Positions 56,340 through 64,000 of a stretch of 64,000 bases of DNA are shown one piece after another. Numbering within the stretch: the first letter of the stretch is position 1; each line of letters begins with the position of its first letter. The position numbers and the translations under genes are program-made. The notes beneath the pieces were generated by a model that was given only the letters and a program-made list of their open reading frames with translations, had not been told where the DNA came from and made no database searches. Source of the stretch: Shewanella aestuarii (GTDB lineage Bacteria > Pseudomonadota > Gammaproteobacteria > Enterobacterales > Shewanellaceae); assembly GCF_011765625.1 (NCBI RefSeq), contig NZ_CP050313.1:368501-432500 (forward strand), read 5' to 3'.

Positions 56340-58370
56340 GTGAAAAAAGTCGGCATTATACTGCTGTGTATGATTATGCCAGTTGCAACTGCATTTGCTG
56401 AACAAGCTAAAACTTTGTCAGTGGATGTATTGTGGCAACTGAGCCGTATAGGTAACCCCACTATTTCGCCAAATGGCGATTACATTATTGCCCCTGTAAC
56501 CACCTATGATGTGCCTGAAGACAAAGGTTCAACTCAATTATGGTTATTTGATAAAGAGGGCAACAGCCAGCGCCCGATAACCGCCCAAGGTATGCGAGTG
56601 AGTGAGCCAACATTCTCACCAGACAGCAATACTTTGGCCTTTATTAGTAAGCGTGATAAAGACGAAGCGGGCCAAGTGTATTTATTACCGATGAACGGCC
56701 CAGGTGAAGCGCAGCGCTTAACGGATGTGCCAAGTGGCGCTTTTGGGCTAAAGTGGGTAGGCGAGCACATTTACTTTATCAGCTCTGTATTTCCGGGCAA
56801 AAACTGGGATGAAATAGCCGAGCAGCTAAAAGCAGATAAAGACAATAAAGTGTCAGCACATCAATGGAATGCACTGCCTTATTCAAGCTTTGACCATTGG
56901 TTAGATGAAGACCGTGAAGCTCATGTATTTCGTATTCCAGCTAAAGGTGGCGACATTGAGCCAATCACTCAGCCACTAAACAAGCAGTTACCACGTTCAT
57001 CGCAAAGTGCATCTAGTTATGACATCGATCCTGCTGAGCGTTTTATTGCTTTTAATAGCAATGGTTGGGATAACCAAGTTGATGCCAAAATTGATATCTT
57101 TTTCGCAAAAATTGGTAGTGGCAAGGTTGAAAACTTAACCCCAAACAATCAAGCGCCAGATGCAAACCCAACCTTTAGCCCAGACGGTAAAACCTTGGCC
57201 TTTACCCGCCAAAGTATTCAAGGTTTTTATGCTGACACAGCCAAATTAATCTTGCTTGATGTGAATAAGCGCAGTGAAAAAGTTATCGCCAAAGATTGGG
57301 ATCGCAGCGTATCGCGTTTTGTATGGACACCCGATAGCAAAGGTTTTTACGCTGCCATTGATGATGCAGCAACAAGCCGTATTTTTCATATCGATGCTAA
57401 AAATGGCAAAGTGAAAGCTATAACCAAAGAGACTAACTTTGGCAAGCCAGCATTAGCTAATGATGGCACCTTAGTTGCAGCGAATGACAGTTTTACTTAC
57501 CCAGCACGCTTGGTAAAAATCAATTCACGCAATGGCAGTAGCACTCGTTTAGATAGCTTTAATGATGAGATTTTAGCGGATATCGACATGGGCACCTATG
57601 AGTCGGTGACGTATAAAGGGTATAACGATCAAGACATTCAAATGTGGGTTCATTATCCACCGGGTTTTGATCGCAGTAAAAAATACCCATTAATGATGCT
57701 AATCCACGGCGGTCCTCATAATGCGATTTCTAATGGATTTCATTACCGCTGGAATGCGCAAACCTTTGCGTCTTGGGGTTATGTGACGGCGTGGCCGAAC
57801 TTTCATGGCTCAAACAGCTTTGGTCAAGACTTCGCTGATAGCATCAATCCAGACTGGAAAAACAAGTCATTGGAAGATGTCTTTAAAGCGACTGAATGGT
57901 TTAAGCAAAAAGATTGGATTGATAACGAGCGTTTAGTGGCGGGTGGCGCGAGCTATGGTGGCTACTTAACCTCGATTATTTTAGGTCAAAAAGAGCAGCC
58001 ATTTAATGCATTATTTATCCACGCTGCGGTATATAACATGTACTCGCAAATGGCGGCTGATTTCTCGGTTCACAGCCCACGGTTTGGTAACTACTGGGAT
58101 AACCCTGAAATCTATCAGTCTATTTCACCGCATTATTATGCTGAAAACTTTAACACTCCAACCTTAGTGGTTCATGGTCAGCTTGATTACCGTGTGCCTG
58201 TTGGTCAAGGGTTTGAGCTATTTCGTACCCTACAAACCCGTGGTGTAGAGTCGAAGATGATTTACTTCCCTGATGAAAACCACTGGATCATGAAGCCGAA
58301 CAACTCAATTTATTGGTATAACCAAGTTGAGCAATGGATGACGCGCTTTGCAGAGCCTGGAGCGAAGTAA
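56340..58370 (+). CDS. Exported S9-family prolyl oligopeptidase-like peptidase
   Basis: A 676-residue protein with a GTG start, signal peptide (KVGIILLCMIMPVATAFA) and two domains. An N-terminal beta-propeller (about residues 30-420) contains WD40-like PD40 repeats (GNPTISPNGDYIIAP, NPTFSPDGKTLAF). The C-terminal alpha/beta-hydrolase is peptidase S9: nucleophile Ser in GGASYGGYLTS, Asp in GQLDYRVP and His in PDENHWIM. Likely a periplasmic dipeptidyl or acylaminoacyl peptidase involved in peptide catabolism. RBS AAGGAGACGACC supports the start. Monocistronic. Confidence 0.93.
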   Translation: MKKVGIILLCMIMPVATAFAEQAKTLSVDVLWQLSRIGNPTISPNGDYIIAPVTTYDVPEDKGSTQLWLFDKEGNSQRPITAQGMRVSEPTFSPDSNTLAFISKRDKDEAGQVYLLPMNGPGEAQRLTDVPSGAFGLKWVGEHIYFISSVFPGKNWDEIAEQLKADKDNKVSAHQWNALPYSSFDHWLDEDREAHVFRIPAKGGDIEPITQPLNKQLPRSSQSASSYDIDPAERFIAFNSNGWDNQVDAKIDIFFAKIGSGKVENLTPNNQAPDANPTFSPDGKTLAFTRQSIQGFYADTAKLILLDVNKRSEKVIAKDWDRSVSRFVWTPDSKGFYAAIDDAATSRIFHIDAKNGKVKAITKETNFGKPALANDGTLVAANDSFTYPARLVKINSRNGSSTRLDSFNDEILADIDMGTYESVTYKGYNDQDIQMWVHYPPGFDRSKKYPLMMLIHGGPHNAISNGFHYRWNAQTFASWGYVTAWPNFHGSNSFGQDFADSINPDWKNKSLEDVFKATEWFKQKDWIDNERLVAGGASYGGYLTSIILGQKEQPFNALFIHAAVYNMYSQMAADFSVHSPRFGNYWDNPEIYQSISPHYYAENFNTPTLVVHGQLDYRVPVGQGFELFRTLQTRGVESKMIYFPDENHWIMKPNNSIYWYNQVEQWMTRFAEPGAK

Positions 58371-58401
58371 CGGCTTACTGAAAACTAAGTTTAGCCATTA
58401 A

Positions 58402-58437
58402 AAAAGGCGGTTGCAGAGTACTCTGCAACCGCCTTTT
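58402..58437. terminator. Strong terminator, 36-base perfect palindrome
   Basis: AAAAGGCGGTTGCAGAGT followed immediately by its complement gives an 18-bp dyad ending in TTTTATT. Serves the S9 peptidase gene and the convergent DUF2999 gene. Confidence 0.92.
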
Positions 58438-58489
58438 ATTGTTATCAGCGTGGATAAACCATCGCATCAAATAGGCAATTTCAATTGCC

Positions 58490-58741
58490 TTATTGCTGCA
58501 ATTGCGCTTTTGCTGCTTCCACTTTAGCGAAATCTAAACCAAGCTCTGTTACCGCTTCTTTAATCAATGCAGGGTTTTGCATTACGATCGCCATCAACTG
58601 TTGTAACTTGTCAGCTGGGATACCAAGTTGAGTGATAACGTTCATCGCCATTAACGGATTTTCTGTTAATGTTTGAAATAGCTCATTGATTTTTGCGTCA
58701 CTAATATTGTGTTCTTTTAAGATGGCAAGAATAGGGTTCAT
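58490..58741 (-). CDS. DUF2999 family small protein
   Basis: An 83-residue, largely helical protein: NPILAILKEHNISDAKINEL and TENPLMAMNVITQLGIP followed by LQQLMAIVMQNPALIKEAVTELGLD. I recall this as DUF2999, found in Shewanella and Vibrio; function unknown. Low in aromatic residues; cytoplasmic. No upstream operon partner within 60 bases other than the lipoprotein gene on the same strand. Confidence 0.82.
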   Translation of the reverse strand: MNPILAILKEHNISDAKINELFQTLTENPLMAMNVITQLGIPADKLQQLMAIVMQNPALIKEAVTELGLDFAKVEAAKAQLQQ

Positions 58742-58808
58742 TGCGATACCTTAATGGTTGAGTGAAAGATAATTGGCGCTGATTTTACCACAAAAACTGA
58801 AATCAGAT

Positions 58809-59222
58809 TTAAATACGTGGATCGCCTTTGCTTTCAACTTGGCCAATCACTTCAATATCACTTAGGTTTGATAGCGTGCCCCATTGCTGAATTGACATCA
58901 TGTCTGTTTCTGGGCTGGCTTTAAAGCTGATGCGTAAACCATCTTTCTTATATTCGGCAGCCAAATTTGTTGGCAAAATCTGTTGGCCGTTATCAGCTTC
59001 AATGCCCCAGAATCCACCTTCAAAACTCATATATCTAACTGTACCTTGAAGCATAGTGCTCTCTTGTTGCGGTGAAACTTCAGGCTTAGCAGCCTCCACT
59101 TTGGGTGCCTGTACTGCGGGTTTAACCGCTGGAGCAGGCTCACTTACCGGGGCTTGTTCATTACAGCCTTGCACTAATAATAAAGTGACTAGTGAAGCCG
59201 CTAGGGTTAATGATGTGCGCAT
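58809..59222 (-). CDS. Putative lipoprotein
   Basis: A 137-residue protein with a lipoprotein signal: hydrophobic SLTLAASLVTLLL and lipobox LVQGC, so Cys20 would be lipidated. A Pro/Ala/Glu-rich linker (about residues 22-55) leads to a small domain containing GTVRYMSFEGGFWGIEADNGQQILPTNL. The domain pattern (Y-x5-G-FWGI) resembles small beta-barrel domains described in periplasmic proteins of Shewanella; family not identified. Its end lies 67 bases from DUF2999. Confidence 0.75.
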   Translation of the reverse strand: MRTSLTLAASLVTLLLVQGCNEQAPVSEPAPAVKPAVQAPKVEAAKPEVSPQQESTMLQGTVRYMSFEGGFWGIEADNGQQILPTNLAAEYKKDGLRISFKASPETDMMSIQQWGTLSNLSDIEVIGQVESKGDPRI

Positions 59223-59466
59223 GGGGATTCCTTAAACTTATAGAATGAATCACAATATTTTAGCAGAGTTAAGCGTGAGAGGATCAGTTTTAAACATGAT
59301 TTAATCTCGGACAACCATTAACCTTAAAAACTTCTTCCTTGCTCCAGCGATTGCACCATAAGTTTACTATTGTTTTGCGATTTTGAATTCGGTTAATGTC
59401 AGCCTCCTAAACTGCTGAGAGAAAATAATCAGTGAGATAGGGCGGCGATTCTGGCTTAATTAACGC

Positions 59467-59913
59467 CTAGTCTAATTGGCCAATTTTTTTACGCCATAAA
59501 GCCCGTTGTTGGATTTCATTGAGATGAACCTTGCCAAGGTACAAGGCAATAATAAAGCTGACAGGTAGCGTTGATATGGCAAGCATATTTAATGGAAAGA
59601 TATAAATGATGCCAACTAAATGGACAAGGCTGGCAAGACAACCACAAAAAATGGCATATTTAGTTTGATAACTGCGGCCTAATAAGCGTGATAACCCGCC
59701 CACTAATGCGGCTGGCGCAAACAGCATCCATGTGGAAGTTATATTGTGTTCATTTAGATAATAGAAAGTCACTAGCCCTAATGCCGCCCCAAGTAACGCG
59801 CCAATAATTGCTTTTTTTGTGCATTGTTTTCGCACCAACTCTTCATAAGCAAGCCGAGATTGTTGCTCCATAAACTGGCGATAAGCAGGACGATGTTTGT
59901 TGTTGCGTACCAT
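59467..59913 (-). CDS. Small polytopic membrane protein of unknown function
   Basis: A 148-residue protein: a basic, Gln/Arg-rich cytoplasmic N-terminus (residues 1-32), four hydrophobic helices (KKAIIGALLGAALGLVTFYYL; WMLFAPAALVGGLSRLLG; YAIFCGCLASLVHLVGIIYIF; ISTLPVSFIIALYLG) and a charged C-terminal tail ending WRKKIGQLD. No family recognised. Divergent from dgt across 174 bases. The 244-base gap beyond its stop (59223-59466) shows nothing I can name. Confidence 0.65.
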   Translation of the reverse strand: MVRNNKHRPAYRQFMEQQSRLAYEELVRKQCTKKAIIGALLGAALGLVTFYYLNEHNITSTWMLFAPAALVGGLSRLLGRSYQTKYAIFCGCLASLVHLVGIIYIFPLNMLAISTLPVSFIIALYLGKVHLNEIQQRALWRKKIGQLD

Positions 59914-60087
59914 GGCTAAACGGGTTTCCGTAAATGACTTAAGACGATTGATATTATCGACAAATATATAGTAAAGGCTAGTTTATATCTCTAGCGGATT
60001 GATTATGAAAAGTTTTAGTTGATAATTATCAAATGTTTTGTGGGGAATAACTCTAACTAATTGAAATATAGTTGTTAGCTAGGTAGA

Positions 60088-61626
60088 GTGAATAATTCAT
60101 TTGCCGAACAGGCTAAATACGGTAACGCTATGCTCCGCAATCATAAAATACACTTCAACACTAAAATCAAAACCGATAGACCTTTTAGCTATGGCTCGCC
60201 CACGAGTCAGTTATTAAGGCAGTTTGAAAGTGATCGAGGGCGTATTATCAATTCGGCGGCCATCAGGCGACTGCAACAGAAAACCCAAGTGTTCCCGCTT
60301 GAGCGCAATGCCGCGGTGCGCAGCCGCTTAACCCATTCATTAGAAGTGCAGCAAGTTGGCCGTTATATTTGCCAGTTAATTTGTGATGACTTGGCTAAGT
60401 ATGATGCTGATACACAACATTTTGGCCTAAAAACCTTGGCCAGAGAGCTTGAAACCATCGTTGAAATGTCATGTTTAATGCACGATGTTGGTAACCCGCC
60501 TTTTGGCCATTTTGGTGAGGCAGCTTTAATCGACTGGTTGCAAAATAATCTTAATAAAATATATCAACTACATCAGGGCAAAGATTTACCTGAGGATGTG
60601 GCTCGAGACTTAATTCATTTTGAAGGCAATGCTCAAGGTATTAGATTAATTCATACGCTACTCAAGCTAAATCTTACCTATTCGCAAGCTTCAGGCATTA
60701 TGAAATACACCCGCTGTGGTACTCAATTAAAACCGGCTAAGCACAGTGGCGATCCTCATAGCTATTTAAAGAAAAAGGTCGGCTTTTATCTGAGTGAAGT
60801 TGACTACATAAACGATCTGAGACAAGCGCTAAGTATTGATGAATTTTGCCGCTCGCCATTTTCTTACATAATGGAAGCCGCTGATGATATCTCTTACGGC
60901 ATTGCTGATTTAGAAGATGCCGTTGAAAAGGGCGTATTAACCATTGAGCAAATGAAGCAGGCTTTATTAGATAAGTTTGCTTTACTGTCAGCGGGGTTAA
61001 GCACTCAAGATCAAACGGTTATGTCTGCTATTTTAGATCGAGCGAGCAAAAGCGCTAAAGGCAATGACAGTATGTTTTTCGTTTTTTTACGGGTAGGCGT
61101 AAATGGCCGCTTGCCGCAGCATGCTCAGAAACGTTTTATTGATAATATTGAAGCCGTGTTTAATGGCAGCTTTAATAGTGCCTTAATTGAAGATAACAGC
61201 GTGAATCACATGATAGTGGAAACCTTCAAGTTGGTGGCGCTTGAGCAAGCATTTTGTCACCCTGAAGTTGAAGCGCGCGAATTACAAGGTTATCGAGTAA
61301 TAAGTGGGTTAATGGAATGCTATAAACCTTTGCTTGAGCTTAGCTCGGCTCAATTTGAAGTTTTGTTGCATGGCGCAACCACTCCAGCCCAACAGCAAAT
61401 TGCAATCCCTATATACCCTAAAAGATTATTTAAAAAGCTGTCATCAAAGCATTTAGCAGCTTATCAGCAGGCAATGGAAAGTCAGCAATTAGCTAAGTAT
61501 TTTAATGATGAAACTTGTCGAGAATTTTATTTTAGATCGCGGCTGATGATTGATTATATCAGCGGTATGACAGATCAATTTGCTTATGACGAGTACCGTG
61601 CATTTCATGTAATCGATGAGTTTTAA
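60088..61626 (+). CDS. dgt: Deoxyguanosinetriphosphate triphosphohydrolase (dNTPase)
   Basis: A 512-residue HD-domain dNTPase. Core: ESDRGRIINSAAIRRLQQKTQ, LERNAAVRSRLTHSLEVQQVGRYI, the HD pair in CLMHDVGNPPFGHFGE and EAADDISYGIADLEDAVEKG. Length and blocks follow E. coli Dgt (505 aa). It hydrolyses dGTP to deoxyguanosine and tripolyphosphate and can restrict phages by depleting dNTPs. The start is GTG 60088, weakly supported by TAGGTAGA; ATG 60130 would give the same core with a length nearer E. coli. Confidence 0.93.
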   Translation: MNNSFAEQAKYGNAMLRNHKIHFNTKIKTDRPFSYGSPTSQLLRQFESDRGRIINSAAIRRLQQKTQVFPLERNAAVRSRLTHSLEVQQVGRYICQLICDDLAKYDADTQHFGLKTLARELETIVEMSCLMHDVGNPPFGHFGEAALIDWLQNNLNKIYQLHQGKDLPEDVARDLIHFEGNAQGIRLIHTLLKLNLTYSQASGIMKYTRCGTQLKPAKHSGDPHSYLKKKVGFYLSEVDYINDLRQALSIDEFCRSPFSYIMEAADDISYGIADLEDAVEKGVLTIEQMKQALLDKFALLSAGLSTQDQTVMSAILDRASKSAKGNDSMFFVFLRVGVNGRLPQHAQKRFIDNIEAVFNGSFNSALIEDNSVNHMIVETFKLVALEQAFCHPEVEARELQGYRVISGLMECYKPLLELSSAQFEVLLHGATTPAQQQIAIPIYPKRLFKKLSSKHLAAYQQAMESQQLAKYFNDETCREFYFRSRLMIDYISGMTDQFAYDEYRAFHVIDEF

Positions 61627-61640
61627 TTAACGCATTAAAC

Positions 61641-62372
61641 TCACTCCAACAAGAGTTTAAGCCCGACAATAATCATCAACCATAAGATAATTTGCTTAAA
61701 TAATTTCTCATTGATATTAGCTTGCAAACGCAAACCAAGTTTGACGCCAAACCACGCAATTGGGGCGAGCATGGCTGAAAGCATTAAGTTACTGGTGTTG
61801 ATTTGTCCTAGCAGACTATAAGGAATTAATTTAACCGCATTAATTACCGCAAAAAATACCACCGCAGTTCCTAAAAATTCTGACTTCGCCAACTTAAGCG
61901 GGATCAAATAGGCATTTAATGGTGGGCCGCCAGCATGGGCTACAAAGCTAGTAAAACCGGCTATTGCCCCGCAAATTTGGCCAATGAGTGTGTTGGGGGT
62001 GGCTGTTGACGTTTGACCTAAGGTTAAGCCATACACACCAAAACCAAGTGAAATCGTCCCCAAAATTGCGCGAACATATTGCTCATTTAATTGATCAAAT
62101 AGCAGATAACCCACCACAATACCGATAATGGCTGCCGGTAATAAAATCCACAGTTGACGAGAATTATGTTGTCCCCACCAAGATCTTACACTCAGGTAAT
62201 CCATATAAATCAGTAGCGGCAACATAATTGCCGCAGCAGCAATAGGGCTAATCACTAATGCCAGTAACGGCACTGTAATACCACCTGCGCCGCCAGCAAA
62301 ACCCGATTTAGAAATGCCAGTCATTAACACTGCTGGAATGGCAACAAGCCAAAATAAAGGATCAGTTAACAC
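61641..62372 (-). CDS. TauE/SafE family (DUF81) membrane transporter
   Basis: A ~243-residue protein with seven to eight helices in two repeats: LVAIPAVLMTGISKSGFAGGAGG and the second-half GAIAGFTSFVAHAGGPPLNAYLIP. Family members move sulphonates or sulphite, or are uncharacterised. I chose GTG 62372 (begins VLTDPLFWLVAIP) because the first 38 residues of the longer frame (from 62486) are polar and unlike the family. Convergent with dgt, 14 bases from its stop. Confidence 0.83.
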   Translation of the reverse strand: MLTDPLFWLVAIPAVLMTGISKSGFAGGAGGITVPLLALVISPIAAAAIMLPLLIYMDYLSVRSWWGQHNSRQLWILLPAAIIGIVVGYLLFDQLNEQYVRAILGTISLGFGVYGLTLGQTSTATPNTLIGQICGAIAGFTSFVAHAGGPPLNAYLIPLKLAKSEFLGTAVVFFAVINAVKLIPYSLLGQINTSNLMLSAMLAPIAWFGVKLGLRLQANINEKLFKQIILWLMIIVGLKLLLE

Positions 62373-62524
62373 GCAAAGCCTGAACGTTTTAGGTGAGTGA
62401 CAAACTAAAATATCAGACTTAGCCTGTTTGGTTAAGAAACTATTTCTTTTGTTATATATTTGTGTGGTAGCCTTATTTTGTTGCAATCATGATGACTAAC
62501 ACAAAGTAAAATAAAGGAATATTT

Positions 62525-64000
62525 ATGCAGTTATTTCATAAAGGTTTATGTATACCAGTGATTATTACCGCTAGCTTAGGGCTTAGTGCATGTGGCGGTT
62601 CTGATTCTAGTGGTGATAAAACTCAGCAGCCAATAACAGGGACACCAACCCTTAAATGGACCCAAGGTCAATTTGACGATTACGCATCGTTTGCTAATCA
62701 ATGTGCTGCCGATCAAACTGGTTCTGCCTTAGCTGAAAAGCTGTGGTTGCGCTCATGGAGCAATGATACTTACCTGTGGTATGACGAAATATTTGATCGT
62801 GATCCTGCGCCTTATTCTGTGGCCGACTATTTTGAGTTACTGCGCACCGAGGAATTATCAGACACAGGCAATCCTAAAGATCAGTACCATTTTCAAATGT
62901 CGACAGTTGAATGGGAGCAGTTGAGTGAGTCTGGTGCTTCAGTCGGTTATGGCTTTAACCTGCATCTTCGTAACGCGGCACCTGGGGTTTCACGTCAAGT
63001 TACTATCGCCTATACCGATCCTAACACCCCTGCGAGTTATGCAAACATTAGCCGTGGTGCCATTATTGTGGCGATTGACGGTGTGAATGTGGCCAATGCC
63101 AATGATAGTGCCAGTATTGATGTATTAAATAATGGCTTATTTCCAAGTGCTGCGGGCACGCCAGTGACTTTTACTATTCGAGATTTAAATGCTGCAACGG
63201 ATAGAGAAGTCACGTTAACCGCCAAAACAGTGGTTTCTACCCCAGTACAAAACACTAAGGTCATTGATACCGCAAACGGTAAAGTTGGCTATTTACAATT
63301 TAACTCGCATATTGCGACGGCTGAACGTGGCTTGTTTGATGCGATGACTAGCTTGAGTGAAGCGGGAATTGACGATTTAGTATTAGATTTACGCTACAAC
63401 GGTGGTGGGCTATTAGCGTTAGCAAGTCAGTTAGGTTATATGATTGCCGGTGCTGATGCGACCAATAATAAAGTATTTGAACGCACCAGTTTTAATGATA
63501 AATACCCAAATACTAACCCGGTTACAGGTGAAGCATTAACGCCGATGCCGTTTATTCCTGAGTCTATTGGTTTTAACCCAAGTCTGCTTAGTGCTGGCAT
63601 GGCATTACCGACTTTGAATTTAGATAGAGTGTATGTGTTAACCACAGACAATACTTGCTCAGCCAGCGAAGCATTAATGAATAGTTTACGCGGCATTGAT
63701 ATTGAGGTTATTCAATTAGGCTCGACAACTTGCGGTAAACCTTATGGTTTTTACCCAACGCCAAACTGCGACATGACCTATTTTACGATTCAATTTAAAG
63801 GTGTAAATGATAAAGGCTTTGGAGATTATTCTGATGGTTTTGTACCTAGCTTTAACCCAACCTTAGACAGTGAAATAATGGGTTGTCAGCTAGAAGATGA
63901 CTTTAACCATGCTTTAGGTGATAGTAACGAGCGTTTGTTAAGTGCGGCTTTATATTATCGTGATAATAATCAATGCCCAGCGGTTGCCATGGCATCAAGC
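62525..64000 (+). CDS. S41-family (C-terminal processing-like) peptidase lipoprotein, truncated by window end
   Basis: Open in frame from ATG 62525 to the last base; 492 residues visible, no stop. Signal peptide with lipobox LSACGG (lipidated Cys ~22), so an envelope lipoprotein. A Trp/Tyr-rich N-terminal region (WSNDTYLWYDEIFD) precedes a PDZ-like domain (GAIIVAIDGVNVANAN) and the S41 fold: VGYLQFNSH, VLDLRYNGGGL, nucleophile Ser in TDNTCSASEALMNSLRG and the Lys in TTCGKPYGF. S41 members act on unstructured or tagged periplasmic proteins. GGAATATTT precedes the ATG. Confidence 0.88.
   Translation, partial: MQLFHKGLCIPVIITASLGLSACGGSDSSGDKTQQPITGTPTLKWTQGQFDDYASFANQCAADQTGSALAEKLWLRSWSNDTYLWYDEIFDRDPAPYSVADYFELLRTEELSDTGNPKDQYHFQMSTVEWEQLSESGASVGYGFNLHLRNAAPGVSRQVTIAYTDPNTPASYANISRGAIIVAIDGVNVANANDSASIDVLNNGLFPSAAGTPVTFTIRDLNAATDREVTLTAKTVVSTPVQNTKVIDTANGKVGYLQFNSHIATAERGLFDAMTSLSEAGIDDLVLDLRYNGGGLLALASQLGYMIAGADATNNKVFERTSFNDKYPNTNPVTGEALTPMPFIPESIGFNPSLLSAGMALPTLNLDRVYVLTTDNTCSASEALMNSLRGIDIEVIQLGSTTCGKPYGFYPTPNCDMTYFTIQFKGVNDKGFGDYSDGFVPSFNPTLDSEIMGCQLEDDFNHALGDSNERLLSAALYYRDNNQCPAVAMASS

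Overview
The window looks like a chromosomal segment of a gammaproteobacterium of the Shewanella type. This rests on gene order and content recalled from that genus (rng-yhdP-nitrilase-tldD, darP divergent from pmbA, dsbD-cutA beside fxsA and groESL, a Fiu/YbiX pair); no database search was possible. Base composition is moderately AT-rich.

Layout. 1-12,000: end of ribonuclease G, the giant AsmA-like protein YhdP, a nitrilase-type amidase and TldD, then a TolC/HlyD/two-permease export operon. 12,000-18,450: TPR protein, YfcE phosphodiesterase, an Omp85-like barrel, a LysR regulator, DarP and PmbA (partner of TldD), followed directly by a 239-bp MITE-like element. 18,450-25,700: galM/galK, a CPA2 antiporter, dsbD/cutA and fxsA, most bounded by clear terminators. 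25,900-30,500: a glucose-type PTS made of a single-chain EIIA-HPr-EI (frameshifted as written) and a PtsG-like EIICB with an extra EIIB-like domain. 30,500-34,750: a small membrane protein shortened by an 11-bp duplication, a MATE exporter, and groES/groEL behind a sigma-32 promoter.

34,754-41,620 is an accessory block. An IS66-family element with an 8-bp target duplication carries an IS110/IS1111-group element inserted precisely in its right terminal repeat. Beyond it lie an unknown membrane protein and a two-gene unit (NERD plus zinc ribbons; cold-shock plus Excalibur domain) between two ~245-bp direct repeats. The most interesting signal is in the IS1111 downstream non-coding region: it contains two 8-nt segments, either side of a small hairpin, that match opposite strands of the reconstructed target across the insertion point. 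This is the arrangement expected of a bridge RNA (seekRNA) target loop.

41,870-52,900: an XRE-type membrane regulator (frameshifted), a Dcu-type dicarboxylate transporter, YqhA, a small anchored thioredoxin-like protein, an MFS transporter, the NAD(P)H-hydrate repair enzyme, a SulP transporter and amt, the last behind what looks like an NtrC/sigma-54 control region. 53,000-64,000: a probable Fur-controlled TonB siderophore receptor with its PiuC/YbiX partner, an S9 peptidase, small proteins, dgt, a TauE/SafE protein and a truncated S41 peptidase lipoprotein.

Three genes (PTS EI, IS66 transposase, XRE regulator) are each broken by loss of one base in a homopolymer. Either the assembly undercalls homopolymers or these are real slippage mutations; raw reads would decide. 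Intergenic DNA also holds a ~103-bp palindromic repeat family in two full copies and one partial copy.
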